Shown: piece after piece, positions 52,356-61,163 of the stretch
How positions within the stretch are numbered: position 1 is the stretch's first letter
How the letters are laid out: each line of letters begins with the position of its first letter
NCBI GenBank assembly: GCA_965260935.1
Contig: OZ253374.1
Coordinates: 3,348,001 to 3,412,000, forward strand
Direction: 5' to 3'
DNA length: 64,000 nucleotides
Source: JBBROS01 sp965260935
GTDB lineage: Bacteria; Pseudomonadota; Alphaproteobacteria; Acetobacterales; Acetobacteraceae
Notes under the pieces: model-generated
Told to the model about the DNA's origin: nothing
What the model saw: only the letters and a program-made list of their open reading frames with translations
The model's database searches: none
Program-made: the position numbers and the translations under genes

Positions 52356-53125
52356 AGTCGCCTTTTCGTCCTGACCGCCGGCCAGACCCTGCCATCCTCG
52401 ACGACCACCGGCTTGCGATCCGCTCCCTCGAACGCAGGGGCATCATACGCGGCGGGCTCTCCTTCGGCGCGCTTGCGATGCTGACCGGCTGCGACGTCAG
52501 CGATTCGACTGCCGTTGGCAAAGCGCTTCGCGCCGTCTCGGATTTCAACGACAAGGTCCAGGCCGCGATCTTTGATCCCAACAAGCTCGCGCCCGAATAC
52601 CCGGCCTCACTGGTCCTGAAGCCTCCCAGGTTCAACGCCTACTACGACATCGCGCACGTAAAGCCCTTGGACGGCGACACCTGGCGGCTCGAGTTGGCCG
52701 GACTTATCAGCGACAAACAGCCCTGGACCAGGCAGCAAATCGACGCTTTGCCGCAACGTGAAGTAATTATTCGCCACATTTGCGTCGAAGGCTGGGATTA
52801 CATTGGCCAATGGTCCGGCGTTCCCCTGAGCCGCTTTCTCCAGCGTGTCGGCGCCGACCTCACGGCGAAATACGTCGCCTTCAAGACCGCCGACGACTAT
52901 CCAAGCAGCATTGACATGGCCACCGCCCTGCATCCCCAGACTCTGCTCGCAACGCGCTATGCCGGGGAGACCATGGCGGACCCGTTCGGCTACCCGCTTC
53001 GCCTCCGCACATCAACGAAGCTCGGCTTCAAGAACCCGAAATGGATCACCGCCATGGAGGTGACGAACACCTATCCCGGCGGCTACTGGGAAAATCTCGG
53101 CTTCAATTGGCATAGCGGCATCTGA
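52352..53125 (+). CDS. Tat-exported molybdopterin oxidoreductase (sulfite oxidase/MsrP fold)
   Basis: The 257-residue product has a twin-arginine signal (LERRGIIRGGLSFGALAMLT) ending in LTGC, a lipobox. The Mo-coordinating Cys144 lies in REVIIRHICVEGWDYIGQWS, as in SorA/YedY. VPLSRFLQRVGADLTAKYVA, DPFGYPLRLRTSTKLGFKNP and GYWENLGFNWHSG are typical of this fold. It would carry out sulfite- or methionine sulfoxide-type redox chemistry in the periplasm. Its partner is the overlapping cytochrome b gene. The true substrate cannot be read. Confidence 0.9.
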   Translation: MKSPFRPDRRPDPAILDDHRLAIRSLERRGIIRGGLSFGALAMLTGCDVSDSTAVGKALRAVSDFNDKVQAAIFDPNKLAPEYPASLVLKPPRFNAYYDIAHVKPLDGDTWRLELAGLISDKQPWTRQQIDALPQREVIIRHICVEGWDYIGQWSGVPLSRFLQRVGADLTAKYVAFKTADDYPSSIDMATALHPQTLLATRYAGETMADPFGYPLRLRTSTKLGFKNPKWITAMEVTNTYPGGYWENLGFNWHSGI

Positions 53126-53171
53126 CGCGCGCCCTCGCATCTTACTACCTTATTCGAAAGGTTACACCGCG

Positions 53172-53894
53172 CTGCAACATTCCAGCAAAAACTCACGCAA
53201 ACCGGCCGCTGCCAAAGCCCTTATCACCGGCGCCGGTTCCGGCATCGGCCAGGCCTGCGCGGCCGCCCTGGCCGCGGAAGGTTACGAGCTGCTGCTTCTA
53301 GGCCGCCGGGCCGAGCCGCTCGAGCAGACCGCAAGGCAGTGGCCCGCCGCCATTGTCCAGGCCGACCTGTCAAACGAGCCGTCGCTTGAAGCCGCCGTCG
53401 AAAAAGTCGGCCCGACCCTCGGTGTCCTGATCCACGCCGCCGCTCAATTCCAATATGGCCCCGTAGCGGACGCGAAAGCGGCGGATTGGCGCGCTATCAA
53501 CGCCGTCAATATAGAAGGTCCGCTGCTGCTCACATCCCGGTGCCTTCCCGCGCTGCAGCGAGCCGGCGGGGCCATCGTGTTCATCAACTCCACTGCCGCC
53601 CTCAACCCCGGCGCAAACGCTGGCGTTTATGCCGCCAGCAAAGCGGCGCTCCGGGCCGCCGCGGACGCCTTACGCCAGGAAATCAATCCACTCGGCGTTC
53701 GCGTCCTCACGGTCTTTCCAGGCCGCACCGATACGCCCATGCAAGACACGGTTCTTTCCGCGGAAGGCCGCAGCCTGAACCGGTCAAGCCTGCTCGCACC
53801 GTCCGACATCGCCGCAGTCGTTGCCGCAGCTCTTGCGTTGCCGCCCCGCGCTCAGGTCACCGAACTCGTTATCCGCCCGACACAGCCCGGCTAA
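53172..53894 (+). CDS. SDR family oxidoreductase, probable CTG start
   Basis: The frame is intact from upstream of 53172 to TAA at 53892-53894, but has no ATG, GTG or TTG before residue 136. The best start is CTG 53172, with AAAGG 10 bases upstream, giving 240 residues (LQHSSKNSRK...). ALITGAGSGIGQACAAALAA is the cofactor motif, IHAAAQFQYG the NNAG equivalent, and FINSTAALNP with YAASKAAL the catalytic Ser/Tyr/Lys. Automated callers may start it at GTG 53577, losing more than half. It is 46 bp after the molybdoenzyme gene and overlaps the convergent gene by 4 bp. Confidence 0.8.
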   Translation: MQHSSKNSRKPAAAKALITGAGSGIGQACAAALAAEGYELLLLGRRAEPLEQTARQWPAAIVQADLSNEPSLEAAVEKVGPTLGVLIHAAAQFQYGPVADAKAADWRAINAVNIEGPLLLTSRCLPALQRAGGAIVFINSTAALNPGANAGVYAASKAALRAAADALRQEINPLGVRVLTVFPGRTDTPMQDTVLSAEGRSLNRSSLLAPSDIAAVVAAALALPPRAQVTELVIRPTQPG

Positions 53895-55288
53895 TTGGCC
53901 AAGACCAGAAGCCCGGCCTCCGCCAAGGCGCCTGCCGCGGCGACCACGGCATCGAACGGCTTGCCAGCCCGTTCAGCGATCTCGAGCAGGCCCGCCCGCC
54001 CGTTGGACTGGTTCAGCACCCATAGCAAAGTAAGCTGGTCAAACCCGGCTAAACCGCCGTTTCCCGTGCCGCCGATTGCCGCATACAGGCCGCGACGGCC
54101 AAGCTGCGGCTCCCCGAATGGCTCGGTGTTGCGCCACGCCCGATCGTGCTCGGCAATCCACAATACCCTCTGCAGCAGCCGCAAGGACCCGGCCAGGGCA
54201 TCGGCGCGAACGAAATCGAGGTTGTCCGCCGAGGTGTGGTACTCGGGAAAGCTCCCGTTCGGCGAGCGCATTAAGCACCCCACCGGGAGATCGAACCCCG
54301 GCGAGCAATACTGCCGCTCGTCATATCCATACGGCACAAATGGCGTTATTCTGTCCGGAATACCTAGCTCTTCGAAGGCATATCCGGCTGCCCGGTCGAT
54401 TGCCGTATTCTCGCGCTGCGAGCGCTTGTAGGTCGGCGCTCCGCCGTCGCCCAAACACGTCAGCACCAACCCGTGCGAGATTCGCCCCAGCCGCTCGCAG
54501 TTGGCCGCCAGCCAGGCGATCGCGCCGATTGTGCCTGGAAGGAACACGGCCCGCAGCCCGAGCCGATGCGGGCGCGTCATCCAATCCCGCACGAACTCGA
54601 TCGCAACCGAGACGCCGCTCAGATTATCGTTGGCCAGCGAAGGATGGCAGGAATGCACCGAGAGCAGAATTTCGCCGTCCTCGGCGCCAGGAATGAAGCA
54701 CTCGCCATAATCCAGACTGCCGGGTTTCAGGTCGGCGTCGATCGACACCTGGTAGGCCGGGTCCGTCATCGCCGCCCGGACGCGGTGCGCCAGGCAGAAG
54801 CCCCACGTCCGGGCGTAATACGATGTTCGATACGGGATCAAATCTGGTTGACCCGGCAAGCTGTGCAAGTGCCGATCAAGCTGGTCCCTCGGCACGATCC
54901 CGTCGAAGCCCTCGCTGTATTGAAGGAGGTGAAGGTTGTGCTCGGTAAAGTCGACTACGGTTTCGCCTGACAGCCTCCGAATGGCAGCACTCCGAGGCAC
55001 CCACTCGAGGGGGACCTCCCAATCCAGCACCTTTGTTCCGGATGGCACGCTGGATACGCGCAACGGGATCTGGCGTCCGACGTAGGCTAACGTTTCTCGC
55101 AGGCCGGGCCCGGTGATGCTGCGGCAGATCGGGAACAATGCGTGCACATGCCCCATAAGCCGCTGGGCGCGCTCTTCATCCGGCATCGGCTGGACCGCGT
55201 TCACGGCCCCGCTCACCACCGGCAACATGCTGCGGGGCGCCCAGTCGTCACGCTCCTTTTGACGCACATCCCGGATCGCCGTCGCCAT
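53891..55288 (-). CDS. DUF4910 aminopeptidase-like protein
   Basis: From ATG 55288 the product has 465 residues; that ATG overlaps the upstream gene's stop by one base, fixing the start against a longer open frame. FPICRSITGPGLRETLAYVG is a conserved N-terminal block. LLSVHSCHPSLANDNLSGVS is a zinc-binding H...D pattern like M28 aminopeptidases, with EYHTSADNLDFV near residue 350. A winged-helix-like tail (TLLWVLNQSNGRAGLLEIAE) follows. DUF4910 proteins often occur in surface polysaccharide clusters. Enzymatic activity is inferred only. Confidence 0.85.
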   Translation of the reverse strand: MATAIRDVRQKERDDWAPRSMLPVVSGAVNAVQPMPDEERAQRLMGHVHALFPICRSITGPGLRETLAYVGRQIPLRVSSVPSGTKVLDWEVPLEWVPRSAAIRRLSGETVVDFTEHNLHLLQYSEGFDGIVPRDQLDRHLHSLPGQPDLIPYRTSYYARTWGFCLAHRVRAAMTDPAYQVSIDADLKPGSLDYGECFIPGAEDGEILLSVHSCHPSLANDNLSGVSVAIEFVRDWMTRPHRLGLRAVFLPGTIGAIAWLAANCERLGRISHGLVLTCLGDGGAPTYKRSQRENTAIDRAAGYAFEELGIPDRITPFVPYGYDERQYCSPGFDLPVGCLMRSPNGSFPEYHTSADNLDFVRADALAGSLRLLQRVLWIAEHDRAWRNTEPFGEPQLGRRGLYAAIGGTGNGGLAGFDQLTLLWVLNQSNGRAGLLEIAERAGKPFDAVVAAAGALAEAGLLVLAN

Positions 55289-56196
55289 CAGGCTTGCGCC
55301 TGCCGCTGTCCGTCCGCTCCGAACCGCAGTTTGGCACGCCGCATCAGCCGGCGCGAGCCTCGTTGCAAACGCTGTACGTCTTCCAAAAGCGTCTCGCGCA
55401 TCGGCTTGATCGGATGCCACAGCATGTTTCGCCGCAGACATAAGTGTTTGATCGGCCGGTACACCATTGTTCCAGGCGCCATGTTCCAGGTCATCGGCGA
55501 GCTTTCGTAAAACCGGCCCCGGTTCACTGGGCTCACAAAATCGCCGTCCCCGCCGACGTCCTCGATCCGAAGCCCGGCATGCCGCGCCACAGTGGGCCAA
55601 ATCGCTTCCGAATGCCCCGTCCACCCCGACCGGTAGGCCCGGTCGATCGCCTCGACCATTCGCCGAGACGCCCGGAACACCGGCATGAAGCTGCAAATCC
55701 GGTCCTTGTCGGGCAGCGCGGACGCCGTCTCGGGCCGCACCAGCGTATGCCAGAAATGCCATTGCGGGTCCTCGACCGCGGTGCGGACGTTTGAAGCCAG
55801 CAAGTCCGCGTCGTTATCTTCGAAATGCCCGAAAAAGGCGCCCCACTTGCCCGTGAACCGGACGTCGTACTCGACGCTCCAGTAACGATCATAGCCCGGC
55901 CTGGCGCGGGCAAGATGCAGGAACGGGAGGTCCGCGTGCCCGCCGTTCCACAGCGACCACTCGGCCATGTCCCGCCCCGACTTCGCCCCATACTCTTCTA
56001 TGCGCATGTCCGGGGTGCGAACCAGGTGATGCGGCACGCTTTCCAGCAAAGGCGGCACCGGCGCGCCGGGCGGAAGGTGGACCAGGACGATAGCCTCGTA
56101 ACTGGCAGGCAACGATTGCGAAAGCGACAGAAAAGCTTTACGCAATTGCCGCCCGAACAAGTGCGTCTGAAATGCCACAAGCGTCTTCGCCTTCAT
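55288..56196 (-). CDS. Putative DUF3405-like glycosyltransferase-related protein
   Basis: From ATG 56196, with GGAGG 8 bases upstream, the product has 302 residues. RARPGYDRYWSVEYDVRFTG, then KWGAFFGHFE, resembles the (E/D)YDVR core of DUF3405 proteins. TLVAFQTHLFGRQLRKAFLS is a Rossmann-like start. The C-terminus is very basic (RLQRGSRRLMRRAKLRFGAD). No membrane helix. It is coupled with the downstream DUF4910 gene, suggesting a shared surface-polymer pathway. A glycan role is a guess from neighbours. Confidence 0.65.
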   Translation of the reverse strand: MKAKTLVAFQTHLFGRQLRKAFLSLSQSLPASYEAIVLVHLPPGAPVPPLLESVPHHLVRTPDMRIEEYGAKSGRDMAEWSLWNGGHADLPFLHLARARPGYDRYWSVEYDVRFTGKWGAFFGHFEDNDADLLASNVRTAVEDPQWHFWHTLVRPETASALPDKDRICSFMPVFRASRRMVEAIDRAYRSGWTGHSEAIWPTVARHAGLRIEDVGGDGDFVSPVNRGRFYESSPMTWNMAPGTMVYRPIKHLCLRRNMLWHPIKPMRETLLEDVQRLQRGSRRLMRRAKLRFGADGQRQAQA

Positions 56197-56223
56197 TTCG
56201 ATCCCTCCAGCTTGACGATTAGA

Positions 56224-56281
56224 TAACGATTTTTTAAAGGTTTTGCAACTGGCACGCAAGCAACGCGTCAAGAAATCGTTA
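56224..56281. repeat. 9-bp inverted repeat in a divergent promoter region
   Basis: TAACGATTT (56224-56232) and AAATCGTTA (56273-56281) face each other across 40 AT-rich bases, between the genes starting at 56196 (minus) and 56352 (plus). A shared regulator might loop or bind here. The region between also contains TGGCACG (56250), but with no matching -12 element. Confidence 0.35.
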
Positions 56282-56351
56282 ACGCGGCACTATCATTTCC
56301 GCGAAAACTGTGCTAGCGTTTCGAAACCATAACAAATCAAGGCAGGTGCAA

Positions 56352-57128
56352 GTGTCTATCGTTCGAACGGCGGTAATTCTCGCGGGCGGCTACGGCACGC
56401 GCCTTATGGAGGAAACCCAGGCGCGTCCGAAGCCAATGGTCGAGATCGGCGGCAAGCCGATCCTTTGGCACATCATGAAGATATACGCGTCGTTCGGCGT
56501 CGACCGGTTCGTCATTCCGCTCGGCTACAAGGGTCATATGATCAAACAATACTTCGCAGAATACGATTTGAATAGCGCGGACGTGACGATCGATCTAGCC
56601 AACAACAGCGTGAGCATGCTGAAACGCACCGCCGAACCATGGACTGTCACGTTGGTTGACACCGGGCAGGACACCATGACCGGCGGCCGTGTCCGCCGGC
56701 TTCGCGAGCATATCGGAAACGAGACCTTCTACATGACCTACGGCGACGGGGTTGCGTCCATCGATCTTGCAGCGCTTAGCCAGTTCCACGCCTCGCACGG
56801 GCGCATCGCGACCATCACCGCCGTCCGCCCGCCGTCCCGCTTCGGAACTCTTGACATCGTAAACAATCGAGTCATGCAATTCCAGGAGAAACCCATCGCC
56901 GAAACCTGGATCAACGGCGGCTTCTTCGTCCTTTCTCCCGGCGTGTTCGACGTGATCGACAACGACGCCACCGTTTTCGAAGCCGAGCCGCTGGAACGCC
57001 TCGCCGTAGCCGGCCAGCTCATGGCCTACAACCACCTCGGCTTCTGGCACTCCATGGACACGCTCCGCGACAAGCGTCAGCTCGAGACCTACTGGGCCGA
57101 CGGCAGCGCCCCTTGGAAGGTGTGGTAA
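56352..57128 (+). CDS. rfbF: Glucose-1-phosphate cytidylyltransferase
   Basis: GTG 56352, with GGCAGG upstream, gives 258 residues, the normal RfbF length. AVILAGGYGTRLMEETQARP and KPMVEIGGKPILWHIMKIYA are the nucleotidyltransferase signature. FVIPLGYKGHMIKQYF and FYMTYGDGVASID are typical of RfbF, which makes CDP-glucose from CTP and glucose-1-phosphate for deoxysugars. It is first in a three-gene plus-strand operon. The usual next gene (CDP-glucose 4,6-dehydratase) is not adjacent. Confidence 0.95.
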   Translation: MSIVRTAVILAGGYGTRLMEETQARPKPMVEIGGKPILWHIMKIYASFGVDRFVIPLGYKGHMIKQYFAEYDLNSADVTIDLANNSVSMLKRTAEPWTVTLVDTGQDTMTGGRVRRLREHIGNETFYMTYGDGVASIDLAALSQFHASHGRIATITAVRPPSRFGTLDIVNNRVMQFQEKPIAETWINGGFFVLSPGVFDVIDNDATVFEAEPLERLAVAGQLMAYNHLGFWHSMDTLRDKRQLETYWADGSAPWKVW

Positions 57129-58358
57129 ATGTCGGTTTGCCAATGCCGCCTTTGCGGCGCCGAACTCACCCGCACCTTCGCTGACCTGCGCCTTTCGCCG
57201 CTCGCGAACTCCTTCGTGCCCGCCGACGGCGCCGACCGCATGGAGCCATTCTACCCGCTCCACGCCTTCGTCTGCACCGAGTGCTGGCTCGTGCAGCTCA
57301 TGGAATTCGAATCTCCGTCGGGCATCTTCAGCGATTATCTCTACTTCTCCTCCTTTAGTGAAAGCTGGCTCCGGCACGCCGAGCGCTACGCCCAATCCAT
57401 GGCTGCCCGGTTCGGCCTTGGCCCCCAATCCTTCGCCTGCGAGATCGCCAGCAACGATGGCTACCTGCTGCAATACCTGAAAGCGCACGGCCTTCGCGTC
57501 CTCGGCATCGACCCGGCCCGCAACGTCGCCGAGACCGCCATCGCCAAGGGAATCCCGACCGAGATCGCCTTCTTCGGCGCCGAGACGGCCGAGCGGGTCC
57601 GCGGCGAGCACGGCCCGGCCGACCTGATGACCGCCAACAACGTCCTCGCCCACGTCCCCAACATCCACGATTTCGTTGAAGGCTTCCGCATCATGCTGGC
57701 CGACACCGGAACGGCCACCTTCGAATTTCCTCATCTGCTCCGGCTGATCGAGCAGAACCAGTTCGACACCATCTATCACGAACACTTTTCCTACCTGTCG
57801 CTGTTCGCCGTCGAACGCCTGTTCGGCGAGCATGGGCTGCAGGTCCGCGACGTGGAAGAACTGCCAACGCATGGCGGCTCGCTGCGCGTCTTTGTCCAGC
57901 ACGCGGAATGCCCGGGCGAGCCGAGCAGCCAGGTCGCGGCGCTTCGCGCGGCCGAGGCCGAAGCGGGCTTGCAGCAAACCGCGCCGTATGATCGGTTCGC
58001 CGAGCACGTCGTGCAGATCAAGTGCGCCGCCCTCGAATTCCTGATCGACGCCCGCCGCCGGGGCAAAAGCGTTGCAGCATACGGCGCGCCGGCCAAAGGC
58101 AACACGTTGCTGAACTATTGCGGCATCGGCCCCGAACTGATCGCCTACACCGTCGACCGCAATCCGCATAAGCAAGGCACGTTCCTGCCCGGCTCGCGCT
58201 TGCCGGTCCGCGGCCCCGACGCCATCAACGAGACCCGCCCCGACTACCTTGTGATCCTGCCCTGGAACCTGCGCGACGAGATCGTCGCCCAGATGTCCTC
58301 CTTGCGGGAATGGGGCGGCCAATTCGTCACCTTCGTCCCCGAACTCCGCATCTTTTAA
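57129..58358 (+). CDS. Sugar C-methyltransferase family protein
   Basis: The ATG directly follows the rfbF stop (TAAATG) and the product has 409 residues. It has three parts: an N-terminal zinc-binding motif (CQCRLCGAELTRTF...FVCTECWLVQLMEF), a Rossmann methyltransferase (FACEIASNDGYLLQYLKAHG) and a C-terminal domain, YGAPAKGNTLLNYCGIGPEL. This is the TylC3/NovU-like nucleotide-sugar C-methyltransferase architecture. YHEHFSYLSLFAVERLF holds the catalytic His/Glu region. It would add a methyl branch from SAM to a keto-sugar, here probably CDP-linked. Confidence 0.92.
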   Translation: MSVCQCRLCGAELTRTFADLRLSPLANSFVPADGADRMEPFYPLHAFVCTECWLVQLMEFESPSGIFSDYLYFSSFSESWLRHAERYAQSMAARFGLGPQSFACEIASNDGYLLQYLKAHGLRVLGIDPARNVAETAIAKGIPTEIAFFGAETAERVRGEHGPADLMTANNVLAHVPNIHDFVEGFRIMLADTGTATFEFPHLLRLIEQNQFDTIYHEHFSYLSLFAVERLFGEHGLQVRDVEELPTHGGSLRVFVQHAECPGEPSSQVAALRAAEAEAGLQQTAPYDRFAEHVVQIKCAALEFLIDARRRGKSVAAYGAPAKGNTLLNYCGIGPELIAYTVDRNPHKQGTFLPGSRLPVRGPDAINETRPDYLVILPWNLRDEIVAQMSSLREWGGQFVTFVPELRIF

Positions 58359-58371
58359 TAGCGAGGCCACG

Positions 58372-59430
58372 TTGCGCATCATCATCACCGGCAACATGGG
58401 CTATGTCGGCCCCGTTGTTGTCCGTCATCTCCGCGCCCGGTTCCCCGGCGCCGAGCTCATCGGCTTCGACGCCGGGTTCTTCGCCCATTGCCTGACCACC
58501 CCTGGGCCGCTGCCCGAGCGCCTGCTCGACGCCCAGCATTTCGGCGATGTCCGCGAGTTCCCGGCCAGCTTGCTCGAAGGCGCCGACGCGGTTGTCCACC
58601 TCGCCGCCATATCCAACGACCCGATGGGCAAGCAGTTCGAAGCGCTGACCGACGAGGTCAACCGCGGCGCCAGCCTTCGTCTCGCCCACCTGGCCAGCGA
58701 AGCCGGCGTCCGCGCCTTCGTTTTCGCCTCGAGCTGCAGCGTCTACGGCCTCGCCGAAGGCGCGCCGCGTACCGAACAGGACGAGCTCGCTCCGCTTACC
58801 GCCTATGCCCGCTCGAAAATCGCCACCGAGCAGGGCCTACGCGCGCTTGAGAACGGCCCGATGCTTATCACCTGCCTACGCTTCGCCACCGCTTGCGGCA
58901 TATCCGACCGCCTCAGGCTCGATCTCGTCCTGAACGACTTCGCCGCCTGCGCCATCGCCTCAAAAGCCATCTCCATCCTCAGCGACGGCACGCCCTGGCG
59001 TCCGCTGATCGACGTTTCCGACATGGCCCGCGCCATCGAATGGGCGATCAGCCGCGAAGCAGGGCAAGGCGGGCGCTACCTCGCCGTCAACGCCGGCAGC
59101 GACGAGTGGAACTACCAGGTCCGCGACCTTGCCGCCGCAGTGGCGGAGGCCCGCCCCGGCACCACCGTCTCCGTCAACCCGGACGCTCCGCCCGACAAGC
59201 GCAGCTATCGGGTCGACTTCGCCAAATTCCGCGCCCTTGCGCCGGAGCATCAGCCGAGAATGACCCTTGCCCGCTCCGTCGAACGCCTGGTCGCCGGTTT
59301 GGAGGCGATCAGATTCAACGACCCGGATTTCCGCCAATCCGACCGCATCCGCCTCCATGTGCTCGCCAGCCTGCGCGACGAGCGGCGCCTTGACGAGACC
59401 CTCCATTGGTCCCCGGCCGCCTCCGCCTGA
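58372..59430 (+). CDS. NAD-dependent sugar epimerase/dehydratase family protein
   Basis: TTG 58372 is the start chosen, giving 352 residues (MRIIITGNMGYVGPVVVRHL). ITGNMGYVG is the NAD-binding glycine motif. SSCSVYGLAEGAPRTE and YARSKIATEQGL hold the catalytic Ser and Tyr-x-x-x-Lys of extended SDRs. It may be the 4-ketoreductase or epimerase that finishes a CDP-sugar, or it may replace the missing dehydratase. It is the third gene of the rfbF operon, 13 bp after the methyltransferase. Confidence 0.9.
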   Translation: MRIIITGNMGYVGPVVVRHLRARFPGAELIGFDAGFFAHCLTTPGPLPERLLDAQHFGDVREFPASLLEGADAVVHLAAISNDPMGKQFEALTDEVNRGASLRLAHLASEAGVRAFVFASSCSVYGLAEGAPRTEQDELAPLTAYARSKIATEQGLRALENGPMLITCLRFATACGISDRLRLDLVLNDFAACAIASKAISILSDGTPWRPLIDVSDMARAIEWAISREAGQGGRYLAVNAGSDEWNYQVRDLAAAVAEARPGTTVSVNPDAPPDKRSYRVDFAKFRALAPEHQPRMTLARSVERLVAGLEAIRFNDPDFRQSDRIRLHVLASLRDERRLDETLHWSPAASA

Positions 59431-59444
59431 CCCCGCGCGGCCGA

Positions 59445-60932
59445 CTACCCGGTTGCGGCAGCCGCTTGCCCGCGAGGCCGCATACGCCAGCCCTCGCGGA
59501 CCAGGTCGCGCCCAACTGGGAAGCACAACAGCACCGCGCCATACGCGCCGTATGCTGCGGCCAGTCCGAAAAGCAGCCCCAAGATGCCATGAACGTTGAC
59601 CCAACGCTGAACCGTGGGCAGCAAGAGCACGGCACCGCTCGCCGCCGCGGCGGCCAAGGAGATGCCCATGCTTCGCAGCAGATCGCCAAGCCGGACCGGG
59701 CCGGTCCGAGTGGCCGCACGCCAGATCAGCGGTCCTTGCAGGCATATAACGGCGACCGCTCCCGCTTTCGCGACCCCGAGCGGCCCCCATGGCAGCCCGA
59801 TGGCATAGGCCGCAACCATGATGACCGAGTTGACCGAGGTGTAGCGAAACTGCTCCCGCGTCCGGTCCAGCAGCACGAACAGCCACCCGGCGCTGTTCGA
59901 GACCGGCCCCGTCAGGACGCCCACTGCCAGCCAGCTCAGGATCGGTGCCGACGGCGCCCACCGGTCGCCCAGCAGGGTCGTGACCAGAGGATGCGCAAGC
60001 ACGGCGGCGAATACGACCGCCGGCGTGGTCAGTGCGAGCGACACCTGCAACAGCCGGCTGTAGGCGCCGCGGAACCGCTCGGGGTCCTCGCGCAGCCGGG
60101 CCAGGACCGGCAGCGCGACACGCCCGAACGGCATGACCACTTGCGCGATCGGCTGGATGACGAGCCGCATCGCCCGGTCGTAGTAGCCCAGCGCCGTTTG
60201 CCCGGCCGTCACCCCGATCAGGACGCTGTCCAGGCTGAACGACAGATTGTGCACCAGGCCCGACCCGGTCACCTCGGCGCCGAACCGCAGCAGCGGCCAC
60301 AGCCCCGGCTGCCGCCTCGGCCGGCTCGGGCGCCAGCCGGAAAAACTCCAGGACAGCACCAGCCAGGTCAACGCGTTGGCCACCTGCATCGCGACCAGCG
60401 ACCAGAACCCCGCGCCGAGCATGGCGGCCGTGATCCCAGCCGCCGCCGCCAGCACCGCGCCGGTGATGTCGATGGCCGCGATGGCAACGAACCGCAACTC
60501 GCGATTGAGCAGGGCGACGTGCTGGGCCGACAAGCTCGCGGTCACCAGCAGGCCGGACAGCGCGAGCGCCACGTGCCCCGCATCCGGCTGGCCGTAAAAC
60601 CAGCCGATCAAGGGCGACACGGCGGCAAGCACGATCCCGAACGCCGCTCCCAGCCCGGCATTGACCCAGAACAGCGCGCTCACCTCGCCATCCGTGATGT
60701 CCTTGCGCTGGACCGTCACCTGCAGCAGTCCGAGCTCGCTGAATCCCTGAAGGTAGCCCAGGATCGGCGTCACCATCGCGATGACGCCGAATTCGGCCGG
60801 CAGCAGGATGCGCGCCAGGACCACCTGCGAGGCGAACTGGATCAGCAGGCGGACGCCTTGCGCCCCCATCGTCACCGCCGCCCCCATGGCCGAGCGGCGT
60901 CCGAGGCCGTCTGTTTGCGGCTGCTGCGTCAT
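59445..60932 (-). CDS. Polysaccharide flippase, MOP superfamily (Wzx-like)
   Basis: From ATG 60932 the product has 495 residues; the open frame runs on to 62084 but is non-coding there. About 12-14 helices start with MGAAVTMGAQGVRLLIQFAS, LARILLPAEFGVIAMVTPIL and FSELGLLQVTVQRKDITDGE. It is the same subfamily as the flippase at 20131-21645, so the two are paralogues or serve two polymers. It is convergent with the epimerase gene (14 bp apart) and would flip the lipid-linked deoxysugar-containing unit. Confidence 0.9.
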   Translation of the reverse strand: MTQQPQTDGLGRRSAMGAAVTMGAQGVRLLIQFASQVVLARILLPAEFGVIAMVTPILGYLQGFSELGLLQVTVQRKDITDGEVSALFWVNAGLGAAFGIVLAAVSPLIGWFYGQPDAGHVALALSGLLVTASLSAQHVALLNRELRFVAIAAIDITGAVLAAAAGITAAMLGAGFWSLVAMQVANALTWLVLSWSFSGWRPSRPRRQPGLWPLLRFGAEVTGSGLVHNLSFSLDSVLIGVTAGQTALGYYDRAMRLVIQPIAQVVMPFGRVALPVLARLREDPERFRGAYSRLLQVSLALTTPAVVFAAVLAHPLVTTLLGDRWAPSAPILSWLAVGVLTGPVSNSAGWLFVLLDRTREQFRYTSVNSVIMVAAYAIGLPWGPLGVAKAGAVAVICLQGPLIWRAATRTGPVRLGDLLRSMGISLAAAAASGAVLLLPTVQRWVNVHGILGLLFGLAAAYGAYGAVLLCFPVGRDLVREGWRMRPRGQAAAATG

Positions 60933-61163
60933 GCGGCCCCTTTGCGCGAACGTTGCGGCCGATTTGTTACGGGATCGCCGATCTCCAGCCAATCGCACGG
61001 AAAAGCGATTATAGCAACGCGACATAAACGTTGCGCCGGAGTTGTTGCAAATCGCAGACTGCAAGTCCAAAAAATACCACACTTGACTTGGGGTAAGTTC
61101 GATCATGCATCGTAGCGCCGCGGCAAGGACGGGCCGTGCCTTGCAAGCTGTCGCCAGCGTATA

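Noticed and set aside
56595..58397. 600-codon minus-strand open frame opposite rfbF and the methyltransferase
   Set aside because: Antisense of two clear genes; G/V/D-rich composition typical of a shadow frame in GC-rich DNA.
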